From contig DATJMX010000013.1 of the NCBI GenBank assembly GCA_035508495.1, positions 22,041-86,040 on the forward strand: a stretch of 64,000 bases of DNA, read 5' to 3'. Source of the DNA: Candidatus Binataceae bacterium. Lineage in GTDB: Bacteria; Desulfobacterota; Binatia; Binatales; Binataceae. Below, in pieces: positions 50,308 through 59,435 of this stretch (the first letter of the stretch is position 1; each line of letters begins with the position of its first letter). The position numbers were made by a program, and so were the translations under genes. The notes under the pieces are model-generated. The model ran no database searches. It saw only the letters and a list, made by a program, of their open reading frames with translations, and had not been told where the DNA came from.

Positions 50308-51503
50308 GATTGGCCTCCGACGGTTCGAGCCCATATCGCGCGCACATTGGTCGCGACCGCCGGGTCGAGCCACTCATCATTGATGTACTCGGGATAGATT
50401 GCCAGCCGCTCGCGCAATTCGAAACCGACGCGAGCGCATGCTTCGCCGAGGCGCTCGATATGCGGCCACGGCGCTTCGGGATTCACGTAGTCCTTCGACA
50501 GCGGCGAGATACCGCCCCAGTCGTTGATACCGGCCTCGAGGAAAAGCTCGATCTGGCGGGGCGAGAGATTTGGCGGCGCCTGCACGTTCATCTTCGCACC
50601 GAGCACGAGGCGCGAGGTCGCGAGCGCGCGCGCCATCTCAAAAGCGTCGGGCTCGGGCGCATCGGCCATCGCGATTTCAGGCTTGGCGCGGAAGTTCTGG
50701 ATGATCACTTCTTGGATATGGCCGTGGCGCTCGTTGAGCTCTCGAATCGCGACGATACTCTGCGCGCGCTCGGCGACAGTCTCGCCGATTCCGAGCAGGA
50801 TCCCGGTCGTGAACGGGATCTTCAGTGCGCCGGCCTCGTCGATCATCTTGATACGCAGCGCGGGATCCTTGTCGGGCGCCGCCTGATGGACTCCGCCGCT
50901 CGCGCGCAGGCGCGGCGACACGCTCTCGAGCATCAGGCCCATGCTGGCGTTGAGCGGCCGCAGCATCTGCATCTCGTCCGGCGTCATCAGGCCGGCGTTG
51001 GTGTGAGGCAGCAATCCTTCTTCGAGTGCGATCTCGCAGGCACGGCCGACGTATTCGATCGTCGTGCGCACGCCCAGCGACTTGAGCGTCTCGCGATATT
51101 CCTTGAATGCGACCTCGGGCTTGTCGCCCAGGCACATGAGCGCTTCCTTGCATCCGAGCTCGGCGCCACGCCGCGACCATTCGGCGATCTCGTCGGGCAT
51201 CATCGTCCACGCGCCGGGGTCGCCGGGGTCTTTGCGGAAGGTGCAGTAGGTGCATCGATCGCGGCAGAGATTGGTGATGGGCAGGAAGACCTTGCGCGAG
51301 TAGGTGACGACGCGGCCTTTCTCGCGATCGCGCAGCTCACCGGCGGCGGCGAGAACGGCAGGCAAATCGGCGTCGGAGCACTGGATTAGCGCGATGGCAT
51401 CGGCTTCGGAGAGGCGATCGGCAGCGAGCGCGCGATCGAGAATCGCGCGAATAGCTCGCGACGGCTGTGCGTCGGCAGGGGAAGCGATATGGGCGGACGC
51501 CAT
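50304..51503 (-). CDS. cofG: FO synthase subunit 1 (radical SAM CofG)
   Basis: CofG performs the second radical-SAM step of Fo (deazaflavin) synthesis. It has 399 residues from the ATG at 51503. The cluster motif is CRDRCTYCTF. EALMCLGDKPEVAF, NAGLMTPDEM and GINDWGGISPLSKDYVNPEAPWP are family features. It is the first gene of the cofG-cofH-cofD-cofE-ispB operon; its stop overlaps the cofH start (ATGA type). Confidence 0.95.
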   Translation of the reverse strand: MASAHIASPADAQPSRAIRAILDRALAADRLSEADAIALIQCSDADLPAVLAAAGELRDREKGRVVTYSRKVFLPITNLCRDRCTYCTFRKDPGDPGAWTMMPDEIAEWSRRGAELGCKEALMCLGDKPEVAFKEYRETLKSLGVRTTIEYVGRACEIALEEGLLPHTNAGLMTPDEMQMLRPLNASMGLMLESVSPRLRASGGVHQAAPDKDPALRIKMIDEAGALKIPFTTGILLGIGETVAERAQSIVAIRELNERHGHIQEVIIQNFRAKPEIAMADAPEPDAFEMARALATSRLVLGAKMNVQAPPNLSPRQIELFLEAGINDWGGISPLSKDYVNPEAPWPHIERLGEACARVGFELRERLAIYPEYINDEWLDPAVATNVRAIWARTVGGQS

Positions 51504-51587
51504 CGATCGCCTTATAAGCCAACGGATCAGAGGAGGCAACTAAGTTGCAAAATGGAACCGACGCGGGTGCTCGGCGGAATCCGAAAA

Positions 51588-51785
51588 GCCCTCTCCGTTA
51601 TTTCACTGGAGAGGAACGCCTTGTGCGCGGAATCGCGCGCAAGGCAGGTGAGCGTGCGGAATCATCGCGATACTGGAGCACTCGCAGTCACTGTTCGTCG
51701 GATGTTTCGACAGCTCAGAACCCTCACCTGCGTGACGCGCGAGGGTCGCGCGTCACGCACCCGCTCCCGTGAAATAACGGGCGGG
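51588..51785. repeat. CCTCTCCC-family composite repeat (copy 6)
   Basis: The left end CCCTCTCCGTTATTTCACTG followed by GAGAGG, with internal GCAGGTGAGCG, mirrors CCCTCACCTGCG and the right end CTCCCGTGAAATAACGGGCG. A strong internal hairpin TGACGCGCGAGGGTCGCGCGTCA sits near the right side. The order of blocks matches the 59.4 kb element. Confidence 0.78.
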
Positions 51786-51839
51786 GATTCAGAGAGTCAC
51801 TGCTCAAGCTGTTCCTGGCGGAACGTCTCGACGCTGAGC

Positions 51840-52049
51840 TCAAAGAATTATAGCGCGTGCACCCTTCGAGCTCGCCGGCGAGCTTTTATGGATGGGCGGC
51901 TCGTCCGACGGCGGATCAATGTCGGGGCGCGGCCGATGCACAGGCGGATCTGGCGGCTCGATTGGATTGTGCGGACTGGCAGGGTTCGCCGGATTCTGGG
52001 GCAGCTCAGGTTCCTGCGGATGGTGCCTGTGAGTTTTCTCGTTGGGCAT
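51840..52049 (-). CDS. Possible small Pro/His-rich protein
   Basis: A 69-residue frame from an ATG at 52049 encoding a low-complexity hydrophilic peptide (HRHHPQEPELPQNPANPASP and similar), ending with KGARAIIL. There is no signal peptide and no clear ribosome site. Composition resembles conserved small disordered proteins but no family is recognised. It could be non-coding. Confidence 0.3.
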   Translation of the reverse strand: MPNEKTHRHHPQEPELPQNPANPASPHNPIEPPDPPVHRPRPDIDPPSDEPPIHKSSPASSKGARAIIL

Positions 52050-52191
52050 AGTGATTGGGGACCAGCAATCGCCATGCCGCGAGCAATGTCAGAGTTTACC
52101 AGTGTTTCTCGCTGCGCGGATGCGATCGGAACTGGGTACTTTTCGCCGCCTCGCATTTCAGTGCTTTCCAGCAGCAATCCAGCGAGGAGAT

Positions 52192-52698
52192 CTAGGCTCG
52201 CGGGAAGAAGTCGTCTGAGGTTAATTGCTCGATGCGCCAGGGGCAGTCTTTCGGGAATTTGTCGATCGCTCGACCGGTCTCGTTGGCTGCATAGCGACGG
52301 GCGCGGCGATATGCCTCTTTGAGCGATTCGTCGAGCGTGCGCTTGAGGCTCGGCGAGTCGTTCAGGATGTCTTCGATTCCCGCGCGCGCCAGCAGGATTG
52401 ATTGCCTCCAGCTTCTACCGCGGCGGCCGAGATCCTGCATCTGGTGCCACTTAAGCAGATGCGCGAGCAGGATCGCGAAATGGCTGCGGAGCTTTCGCCG
52501 ATCTTTCTTGCTCGTGGACTCGAGTTCATCGGCTACGTTCTCCCAATCGAGGAACGCCGGGCGATGACGGCGTAGCGGCGCCGCCTGAGCATCGAGCCAT
52601 TGGCAAAAGTCGGCGTCGATATCTACATCAGGTCGCAGCGGTGCACCGCTCGCGGATCGCGAGACGGAGGAGCGTCCACTCTGAGCTAATCGACTCAT
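52192..52698 (-). CDS. DUF29-family protein
   Basis: A 168-residue all-helical protein. DFCQWLDAQAAPLRRHR, LDWENVADELES, LRSHFAILLAHLLKWHQM, SWRQSILLARAGIEDIL and the C-terminal FPKDCPWRIEQL are all DUF29 hallmarks. The family is widespread, often multi-copy in cyanobacteria and proteobacteria, and its function is unknown. The N-terminal 25 residues are Ser/Arg-rich and extra to the domain. Confidence 0.92.
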   Translation of the reverse strand: MSRLAQSGRSSVSRSASGAPLRPDVDIDADFCQWLDAQAAPLRRHRPAFLDWENVADELESTSKKDRRKLRSHFAILLAHLLKWHQMQDLGRRGRSWRQSILLARAGIEDILNDSPSLKRTLDESLKEAYRRARRYAANETGRAIDKFPKDCPWRIEQLTSDDFFPRA

Positions 52699-52761
52699 AT
52701 CAACCAGTCAAACGGTTAAACTGACTTTAGCGCGCTTCCGTCCGTGCCGCCGACTTTCGCG

Positions 52762-53673
52762 TCAGCCGATGATCTTGTTGAGCGGGTACTCGACGATTCC
52801 TACGGCGCCGGCTTCGAGGAGCTTGGGGAATAGTTCGCGGGCGGTGTGCTCGGCGATTATGGTTTCGACGGCGACCCATTCTTTGCCCTTGAGATGGGGC
52901 GAGGGGTAGAGCTGGGAGATTGTTGGTGCGGTGAGCGACGGCAGTTGCGCGATCACCTTGTCGAGGTTCTCGCGCGCGACGTTCAGCTTCAGGCCGACGC
53001 GGCTTTCGGCGTCGAGGGCGCCGCGCAGCAGGACGCCGATCTGACGAATCTTCGATTGCTTCCATTCGTCGGCCCACGCGGTCGGATTCGCTACCAGCAC
53101 TGGCGTCGAGGTCAGCAGCTCTTCGACGATTCTCAGGCCGTTGGCGCGCAGCGAGGAGCCGGTCTCTGTCACTTCGATAGCGGCGTCAACCATCCCTTCG
53201 GCTACCTTCGCCTCGGTAGCGCCCCAGGAGAACTCGACATCGACGTTGATCTTGCGCTCGGCGAAAACGCGGCGCGTGAAGGCGACCATCTCGGTCGAGA
53301 CGCGCTTGCCCTCGAGATCTTCGAGCCGCGTCACAGGCGAGTTGTTCGGCACGCACAGGACCCACCTGGTTGGTTGCAGCGAGACCTTCGAATAGATGAA
53401 GCTCTGCACCTCGACGAGTTTAACGTCGTTTTCGACGATCCAGTCGCTGCCTGTTATACCGGCGTCCAGGTCGCCGTCGGCGATATAGCGCGGCATCTCC
53501 TGGGGCCGCAGGATGCGGCAGCTCAGGCTCGGATCATCGACGCTCGGGATGTAGGAGCGGGAGCCGACGTTGATGCGCCATCCTGACTTGCGCATGAGGT
53601 CGAGCGTCTGCTGCTCGAGGCTGCCCTTGGGGATGCCGAATTTCAGGACCTGTCCGTTTTCACTTGCCGCCAT
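52762..53673 (-). CDS. hisG: ATP phosphoribosyltransferase, long form
   Basis: First enzyme of histidine biosynthesis. It has 303 residues, the long HisG_L form with its own C-terminal regulatory domain, so no HisZ is needed. FGIPKGSLEQQTLDLM is the N-terminus. DAGITGSDWIVEN and AIEVTETGSSLRANGLRIVE are the substrate-binding motifs. The C-terminal GKEWVAVETIIAEHTARELF belongs to the ACT-like HisG_C domain. It is 35 bases after hisI in one transcription unit. Confidence 0.95.
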   Translation of the reverse strand: MAASENGQVLKFGIPKGSLEQQTLDLMRKSGWRINVGSRSYIPSVDDPSLSCRILRPQEMPRYIADGDLDAGITGSDWIVENDVKLVEVQSFIYSKVSLQPTRWVLCVPNNSPVTRLEDLEGKRVSTEMVAFTRRVFAERKINVDVEFSWGATEAKVAEGMVDAAIEVTETGSSLRANGLRIVEELLTSTPVLVANPTAWADEWKQSKIRQIGVLLRGALDAESRVGLKLNVARENLDKVIAQLPSLTAPTISQLYPSPHLKGKEWVAVETIIAEHTARELFPKLLEAGAVGIVEYPLNKIIG

Positions 53674-53708
53674 CAGAGTCTCTCCGCCTTGCTACGATTA
53701 ATTCGCGA

Positions 53709-54137
53709 TCACTCGGCCGCTTTCTTGGCCGGATGATGCCCGTAGCCGGGGCCGTACTTGGCGGGATCGACCAGGCGCTCATCGACGATCTTCCAGTCGT
53801 CGTCGCTGAGCTTGCGAAAGAAATCTGACAGGTAGCCGACGTGGCATGCGGCGCCGTCGCCGTTCTGATCGACGATTAGAAGGACCGTATCCTCGTCGCA
53901 ATCGATGCGGATTTCGCGCACGGTCTGGAAATTTCCGGATTCCTCGCCCTTGCGCCAGAGCCGGTTACGCGAGCGCGAGAAGTAGCAGGCACGGCCCGTG
54001 CGTACCGTTTCCTCGAAGGCCTCGCGGTTCATGTAGGCGAGCATCAGCACGCGGTGGCTCGCGTAATCCTGCGTTATCACCGGGATTACGCCGCCGCTTT
54101 TCGTCCAATCGATTGCCGATGCCGCCTGATTTGCCAT
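53709..54137 (-). CDS. hisI: Phosphoribosyl-AMP cyclohydrolase
   Basis: Third enzyme of histidine biosynthesis, 142 residues, without the HisE pyrophosphohydrolase domain. VLMLAYMNREAFEETVRTGRACYFSRSRNRLWRKGEESGN is split over the conserved active site, and DCDEDTVLLIVDQNGDGAACH carries the Mg and Zn ligands. I chose the ATG at 54137. It forms a hisI-hisG pair; the other his genes are elsewhere. Confidence 0.95.
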   Translation of the reverse strand: MANQAASAIDWTKSGGVIPVITQDYASHRVLMLAYMNREAFEETVRTGRACYFSRSRNRLWRKGEESGNFQTVREIRIDCDEDTVLLIVDQNGDGAACHVGYLSDFFRKLSDDDWKIVDERLVDPAKYGPGYGHHPAKKAAE

Positions 54138-54280
54138 GACTTCTGTAAATCCGCCCTGAATATCCGTGCGAATCAAGGAGTATCAGCCAAAGGTTGGAGC
54201 GATTCAATGCTCCTGTCGACTGCACGGCGTTAAGACTTGCCACCTCGCGATCATTCCAAAGTCGTACAATAAGCTGTAGT

Positions 54281-55234
54281 ATGCGGCTCGCTATGACCCA
54301 AGGCTTGGGGACTAATGGGGAAGTGTCTGCTGCGGCGGATCTCGACCCTCTGCCGTCCAAGATAAAAAATCCTGTGACCAAAATCGCGCGCCGCGCCGTC
54401 GCCGTGTGCACCGCGATTGCGATCATCTTTACATTGTCGGCCTGCCGCCTCGGACGCGATTCCGTTCTTCGCGATCGCAACGTCGAGCCCTTCAACTACG
54501 ATATCGCCCTCGGCGCCCATCAGTTCCATATCGAAGGATACCTGACGCGCAGTGCTGACCCGGGACGGCTGCCGACGCTGCTCGTGCTCAACGGCAGCGG
54601 GGAGCGGATGGACCAGTGCGTCGGGATGAGCGAGCGCGTGTCGACGATGGGTATCCACGTCGCATGCGTAAATATCCCGGGTTACGGCAAGTCGTCGGGG
54701 CCGGGTCGCTTTGCGGGGCCGCAATCGGTCGAGGCCGCGCGGCGGGCGTTCGATATGCTCTCCAAGCGTGACGACGTCGATCCGAATCGCATTGGCGTAT
54801 GGGGCCTTGGCAACGGTGCCGTCGCCGCGGGTCTCCTGATGGATTCGGACACGCGGCCGCGCGCGATGATCCTGCAATCAGGCGCGTATGACATGGTCCA
54901 GTTCTGGCCCGAGGCGCCGCTGCGCACCAAGCTTTCGATCCTGCGCGAGGTATGGCCGAGCAAAAAGGCGCTGCGCCGCCGTGACGTTATCGAGAACATG
55001 CCGGAGCGGATGGACGTGAGCGTGCTGATCATGCACGGCCAGAGCGATCGCCGGATTCCGGTGAAGCAGGCCGCGCGCCTGGCCGACGCGCTCCGCGCTC
55101 GCGGCGCCAAGGTCTGGACGTATTACTACCCGACCGCGTCCGACGATCTCGGCAAGCGGGTCGAGCCCGAGTTGCGCAACTTCCTGCGCGAAAACCTGCT
55201 CGAGCAGGGCGCATCGACCGAAGCCGCCTCCTGA
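54281..55234 (+). CDS. Lipoprotein alpha/beta-hydrolase-fold protein lacking the nucleophile serine
   Basis: Alpha/beta-fold protein. An ATG at 54281 or a GTG at 54374 may start it; the GTG gives a perfect lipoprotein signal (TKIARRAVAVCTAIAIIFTL, lipobox LSAC). The fold segments LLVLNGSGERMDQC, GIHVACVNIPGYGKSSGPG, DPNRIGVWGLGNGAVAAG and LIMHGQSDRRIP are clear. However, the nucleophile elbow is GLGNG instead of GxSxG and no catalytic His follows at the C-terminus. It is likely a binding or scaffolding pseudo-hydrolase in the periplasm. Confidence 0.8.
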   Translation: MRLAMTQGLGTNGEVSAAADLDPLPSKIKNPVTKIARRAVAVCTAIAIIFTLSACRLGRDSVLRDRNVEPFNYDIALGAHQFHIEGYLTRSADPGRLPTLLVLNGSGERMDQCVGMSERVSTMGIHVACVNIPGYGKSSGPGRFAGPQSVEAARRAFDMLSKRDDVDPNRIGVWGLGNGAVAAGLLMDSDTRPRAMILQSGAYDMVQFWPEAPLRTKLSILREVWPSKKALRRRDVIENMPERMDVSVLIMHGQSDRRIPVKQAARLADALRARGAKVWTYYYPTASDDLGKRVEPELRNFLRENLLEQGASTEAAS

Positions 55235-55270
55235 TTGTTTAATTTCTCTCTGCGAACGATCGCCTTTTAT

Positions 55271-55320
55271 AGCCTCTCCCCCGATTGCTACCATGGCGGC
55301 AATCCGCAACGGGAGAGGCT
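55271..55320. repeat. CCTCTCCC-family hairpin (copy 7)
   Basis: Perfect 10-base outer arms AGCCTCTCCC and GGGAGAGGCT, with an inner GATTGC/GCAATC stem. It lies between convergent genes and could terminate both. Confidence 0.85.
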
Positions 55321-55367
55321 CTTCAAAATCCCCAAGAGTTCAGAGCTTCGTACTGCTGAAGCGGGAT

Positions 55368-55949
55368 TCAGCGCAGCTCTTTGAGCGCCTCGACTACTTG
55401 ATCGGTATGCCCGTTCACCTTGACCTTCGGAAATGCCTTGCGGACGACGCCCGACTTGTCGATTACGAACGTGGTGCGCTCGATGCCCATGAACTGCCGC
55501 CCATAGAGCGACTTCATCTTGTAAACGCCGTAGGCCTTGGCGACCGTCAGATCGGTATCCGCCAGCAGCGGGAAGTTCAGCGCATATTTGTCGGTGAACT
55601 TCTGATGCGAGGCCTCGGAGTCGCCGCTGATGCCGACGACCTCCGCGCCGAGCTTGCGAATCGCGCCAATATTATCGCGGAAGCTGCACGCCTCAGTCGT
55701 GCATCCGGGCGTCATGTCCTTGGGATAGAAATAGAGGACGACATTTCCCTTGGCGATGAGGTCCGAGAGCTTGACGCGATTGCCCTGGCGATCGGCGAGC
55801 ATGAATGAAGGCGCCTTGCGTCCTTCGAGGCTCGAGGCACCCGCTACGGTTGCCTTCTTCGCCTTCGAGGTGTCCGCCGCAGTCTTCTTGATCGCGAGGG
55901 GTTTCGTCAGGGGCTTTGCTTGCTTGCTGGTCTTTTTCGAGGTTGGCAT
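55368..55949 (-). CDS. bcp: Thioredoxin-dependent peroxiredoxin Bcp with lysine-rich N-terminal tail
   Basis: PrxQ/Bcp-type peroxiredoxin, 193 residues from the ATG at 55949 (GAGGA ribosome site). The domain starts at about residue 40 and carries DMTPGCTTEACSFRD with the peroxidatic Cys and a second Cys five residues later. The preceding 40 residues (MPTSKKTSKQAKPLTKPLAI and onwards) are Lys/Ala/Thr-rich, like a histone-type tail, and absent from typical Bcp. The tail may bind nucleic acid or polyanions (inference). Confidence 0.92.
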   Translation of the reverse strand: MPTSKKTSKQAKPLTKPLAIKKTAADTSKAKKATVAGASSLEGRKAPSFMLADRQGNRVKLSDLIAKGNVVLYFYPKDMTPGCTTEACSFRDNIGAIRKLGAEVVGISGDSEASHQKFTDKYALNFPLLADTDLTVAKAYGVYKMKSLYGRQFMGIERTTFVIDKSGVVRKAFPKVKVNGHTDQVVEALKELR

Positions 55950-56102
55950 CTGAGTCCTCATATTCGCGTCGTTGGTTCCTGGCAATCGAAAGCGGGCGCT
56001 CGCGGCGAAAAAACCGATCGTTCAAGAGATTTTTCGGACCCTAGTTGACGAACTATCCGGTTGGCTCTAGACTTGCGCCGAACCTCAGTTCGTTGCGCCT
56101 TC

Positions 56103-57140
56103 ATGGCAGTATATACCGAGCTCAGCAAACCGTTTCTCAAGGAGCTGGCAGATGACTACGGCTTAGGCCGCGTCGGCTCCGCAAGCGGAATCACCGAAGG
56201 CTCGGTCAACTCCAACTATTTGCTCGAAACCGCCAAGGGCAAATTCCTGCTCCGCATCGACGAGGTCAAGAGCGAGAACGAGCTGAAGCGCGAAATCGAT
56301 CTGCTGTCGTTCCTGCGCAAGCATAGCTTTCCCTGCCCGCATCCGATGCAGGATCGGATGGGGCGCTTCTATCGCAATTACAACAACAAGTGCGTCTCGC
56401 TCTTCAAATACCAGGAAGGGCGGTTGATCGTTGCCGAAAAGCTCAAGCCCACTCAGCTCGAGACCATCGGCCACGCGCTCGGCGATCTGCACGTCATCGG
56501 CAAGGCGTATAAGAAGGGTATCGACAACCGCTTCAGCTTCGAGCGAATCGCGGATCTCTATCTGACCGTCCGCACCAAGCTGCCGAATTATTTTCGCAAG
56601 ATCTGCCGCACGCTCGACGACGAAATCGAGTACCTGACGCGCTACCTCGAGGGCAAACTGCCAAAGGGCGTGATTCACGGCGATATTTTCGCCGACAATC
56701 TGCTGTTTCGCGGCGAGAAATTGACGGCGGTCCTCGACTTCGAGGCGGCCTGCCGCGGCAAGTTCATCTTCGATATCGCGACTGCGGTCAACGCGCTGTG
56801 CTTCGTTAATGGCGAGTACTCGCTCGATCGCTTCCGTTTTCTGCTCACCGGCTACGAGTCGGTGCGCACGCTATCGCTTGCCGAATGGGACGCATTTCCC
56901 AACGAGCTCAGGTTCTCTTCGCTGCGCTTCACGATCACGCGCCTGCACGATTTCTTCCTCCAGCAGGGCGGCGAGAATGTTCAGCGCGCCAACAAGGACT
57001 TCCGCGAGTTCTTCGATCGCCTGCGCGTTCTACGCCGCGAGCGCGAGGGTGGGATGGAACCCCTTCTCATGGCGATGGCGACCGGGTACGACTACCGTAA
57101 GTATCAGAAGGTAAAGGCGAGCGAGCGCCGCCAGGCCTGA
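56103..57140 (+). CDS. thrB: Homoserine kinase, ThrB2 (APH-fold) type
   Basis: Phosphotransferase of the aminoglycoside-kinase fold that phosphorylates homoserine for threonine synthesis. It has 345 residues. MAVYTELSKPFLKELADDYG and GITEGSVNSNYLLET are typical ThrB2 N-terminal motifs. VIHGDIFADNLLF (catalytic loop) and VLDFEAACRG (Mg site) follow. I chose the ATG at 56103 where homology begins. It precedes metF by 49 bases; both touch methionine/threonine metabolism. Confidence 0.9.
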   Translation: MAVYTELSKPFLKELADDYGLGRVGSASGITEGSVNSNYLLETAKGKFLLRIDEVKSENELKREIDLLSFLRKHSFPCPHPMQDRMGRFYRNYNNKCVSLFKYQEGRLIVAEKLKPTQLETIGHALGDLHVIGKAYKKGIDNRFSFERIADLYLTVRTKLPNYFRKICRTLDDEIEYLTRYLEGKLPKGVIHGDIFADNLLFRGEKLTAVLDFEAACRGKFIFDIATAVNALCFVNGEYSLDRFRFLLTGYESVRTLSLAEWDAFPNELRFSSLRFTITRLHDFFLQQGGENVQRANKDFREFFDRLRVLRREREGGMEPLLMAMATGYDYRKYQKVKASERRQA

Positions 57141-57189
57141 TCGCCAGCATCGCCGACCGGCTGCCTCATCCCGAAATGCGGGACACCAC

Positions 57190-58092
57190 GTGGCCTCACT
57201 TGCCGAAAGTCTGAACTCCCGCGCTCCGGTTCTTTGGATCGAAGTCTCGCCGCCGCGCGGCAGCAACGCCGAGCCTTTGCTAAAGCACCTCGCCGAAGTT
57301 GTCGGGCACGTTGACGCGATCAATCTCACTGACAATTCGCTCGGAAAGGTGAAGATGTCGGGGCTGGTCTTCGGCTCGATTATCAAGGCGCGTCTCGGGA
57401 TCCCGGTCGTGCTTAACATGTCGTGCCGCGATCGCAACCGCTTCGCGCTGAAATCGGATCTCCTGGGCGGCGCCGCGCTTGGAATCGACGCGGTCGTTGC
57501 GTTGACCGGCGACAAGATCCCGCCCGGGGCCGACGGGACAGTGGCGGTGAGCCATGATATCGACTCCTTCGGCTTGCTCAGGATGATCGCCGATTTGAAT
57601 CGCGGCGACACTGGCGAGGGCAAAGCGCTTTTGAAATCCCCGCCATCGATCTTCGCCGGATCGGTCGCGAATCCGAATCGCAAAAATATCCAGCGCGAGT
57701 TCGAGCTGCTCGAGCGGCGCGCCACAGCCGGTGCAAAGTTCATCATCACGCAGCCGATCTTCGATCTCGAAACGGCGCGGAGTTTCCTCGCGCGCGCCAA
57801 TGATCACAAGCTCAAGACCGTGCTCGGGATCCTGCCGATCAAGCGCGAAGCGATGGCGGCCTACATGAAGGTCAATGTGAAAGACCTTTCGAGCGCGAGC
57901 GGGCATCTCGATCGCTACGCGGGCAAGTCCGAAGAAGAGGTGCGCGCCGATTCTCTCGCATCCAATTTAGCGCTAATGACTTCATTGGCAGGCGAGGTTG
58001 CTGGCTTCAATATTATGAGCGGCGGAGGGCCGTCGCTCGCTATCGAACTCGCGCTCAAGTTCAACGCCTGGCGCAAGGAGAACTTCAAATGA
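57190..58092 (+). CDS. metF: Methylenetetrahydrofolate reductase-family protein
   Basis: MTHFR TIM-barrel flavoprotein of 300 residues with a GTG start, reducing methylene-THF to methyl-[42 protein letters not shown] and [17 protein letters not shown] are the conserved strands. The sequence is closer to the divergent MTHFR found in bacteria without MetF of the E. coli type. It overlaps folE by four bases, coupling reductase and pterin synthesis. Confidence 0.87.
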   Translation: MASLAESLNSRAPVLWIEVSPPRGSNAEPLLKHLAEVVGHVDAINLTDNSLGKVKMSGLVFGSIIKARLGIPVVLNMSCRDRNRFALKSDLLGGAALGIDAVVALTGDKIPPGADGTVAVSHDIDSFGLLRMIADLNRGDTGEGKALLKSPPSIFAGSVANPNRKNIQREFELLERRATAGAKFIITQPIFDLETARSFLARANDHKLKTVLGILPIKREAMAAYMKVNVKDLSSASGHLDRYAGKSEEEVRADSLASNLALMTSLAGEVAGFNIMSGGGPSLAIELALKFNAWRKENFK

Positions 58093-58718
58093 ACCGGGTC
58101 GCCACCAATGGCCACGCGAAGCCATCTGCCAGTGCGTCGCGCGAAAAGCTCGAGCGGGAAAAAGTCGAAGAGGCGGTGCGCACGATCCTGCGCTTCATGG
58201 GCGAGGATCCCGATCGCGAAGGCCTCGAGCGCACACCGCAGCGCGTCACCAAGGCGTTCGAGTATTTCTCCGCCGGCTATCGCAAGGATCCCAAGGAAGC
58301 GATCAACGGCGCGCTCTTCACCGAGGAAGACTACCAGGAGATGATCCTGTGCAAGGACCTCGACTTCTACTCGCTCTGCGAGCATCACCTGCTGCCGTTC
58401 ATGGGCAAGGCGCACGTCGCCTACCTGCCGAATCGCAAGATCGTCGGGTTGTCCAAGCTCGCGCGGATGGTCGAGATCTTCGCCCGCCGCCTCCAGGTGC
58501 AGGAGCGGATGACGACGCAGATCGCGCGTACTTTGATGGATGAGATCGATCCGCTGGGCGTTGCCGTGGTGCTCGAGGCCGAGCACATGTGCATGCGGAT
58601 GCGCGGCGTCGAGAAGCAGAATTCCTTTGTCACGACCTCGGCGATGCTCGGCGTGTTCCGTACCAATGTCGAGACCCGTCACGAGTTCATCAACCTGTTG
58701 CGGCAAGGTCATCGCTAG
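58089..58718 (+). CDS. folE: GTP cyclohydrolase I
   Basis: Type IA GTP cyclohydrolase, 209 residues, making dihydroneopterin triphosphate for folate. The zinc/catalytic motif [19 protein letters not shown] is intact, with [20 protein letters not shown] and the second zinc Cys near [12 protein letters not shown]. Translationally coupled to metF (ATGA overlap). Confidence 0.97.
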   Translation: MNRVATNGHAKPSASASREKLEREKVEEAVRTILRFMGEDPDREGLERTPQRVTKAFEYFSAGYRKDPKEAINGALFTEEDYQEMILCKDLDFYSLCEHHLLPFMGKAHVAYLPNRKIVGLSKLARMVEIFARRLQVQERMTTQIARTLMDEIDPLGVAVVLEAEHMCMRMRGVEKQNSFVTTSAMLGVFRTNVETRHEFINLLRQGHR

Positions 58719-58734
58719 AGTTCACTGACTGTCG

Positions 58735-59418
58735 ATGCCTGCCGCGAGCGAAAAACAACTCGATGCTCTAGGGCGCTATGCGCTGAAGCTCGTCAAACCG
58801 GGCCAGGTGCTGGGCCTCGGCACGGGCCGCGCCGCGAGCGCATTCATCAAGGCGCTCGGTGAGAGTGGGGTCAAGGTGCGGGGCGTGCCGACCTCGAATG
58901 GGAGCGCGGAGCTTGGACGCTCGGTCGGAATCGAGGTGGTGGAGCTGAGCGACGTCGCTCGCATCGATATCGATTTCGACGGCGCCGACGAAGTCGATTC
59001 GCGCCTCAACCTGATCAAGGGCTATGGCGGCGCGCTGGTGCGGGAAAAGATCGTAGTCGCCTCGTCGCGCCGCTTCGTGGTGCTCGTGGGTGAGGAGAAG
59101 GTCGTGCCGCGCCTCGGAACGCGCGGCAGCCTGCCGGTGGAGATCGTTCCGTTCGCGCTGCCTCTTGTCACGCGCGCAGTGAAATCGCTCGGTCTGAAAG
59201 CGCTGCTGCGCGAGAAAGATGGTCAGACGTTCCGGACCGATAACGGCAATTTTATTTTAGATTGCAAACTGAAGCCGATCGCGAATGCCGCCAAGCTCGA
59301 CCGCGACCTGCTCGCGATCCCAGGGGTGGTCGGCACAGGAATCTTCATCGGCATGTCCGACATAGTGCTAATCGCCAACGCCGACGGCACCATCAAAACC
59401 CTCCGCCCCAAAAGTTGA
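58735..59418 (+). CDS. rpiA: Ribose-5-phosphate isomerase A
   Basis: RpiA interconverts ribose 5-phosphate and ribulose 5-phosphate. It has 227 residues. LGLGTGRAASAFIKALG (phosphate loop), DIDFDGADEVD (catalytic Asp) and NLIKGYGGALVREKIVAS-type segment (catalytic Glu/Lys region) match the family, with minor changes (KGYGG for KGGGG). It follows folE by 16 bases. Confidence 0.95.
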   Translation: MPAASEKQLDALGRYALKLVKPGQVLGLGTGRAASAFIKALGESGVKVRGVPTSNGSAELGRSVGIEVVELSDVARIDIDFDGADEVDSRLNLIKGYGGALVREKIVVASSRRFVVLVGEEKVVPRLGTRGSLPVEIVPFALPLVTRAVKSLGLKALLREKDGQTFRTDNGNFILDCKLKPIANAAKLDRDLLAIPGVVGTGIFIGMSDIVLIANADGTIKTLRPKS

Positions 59419-59435
59419 TATCTGCCGCATCGAAT

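Larger units (their letters stand above)
51504..52191. other. 688-base region upstream of cofG
   Basis: It contains a CCTCTCCC-family repeat tract (51588-51785) and a possible small gene (51840-52049). Otherwise no coding signal is seen. The cofG promoter must lie in the part adjoining 51504, although no clear -35/-10 pair stands out. Confidence 0.5.
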
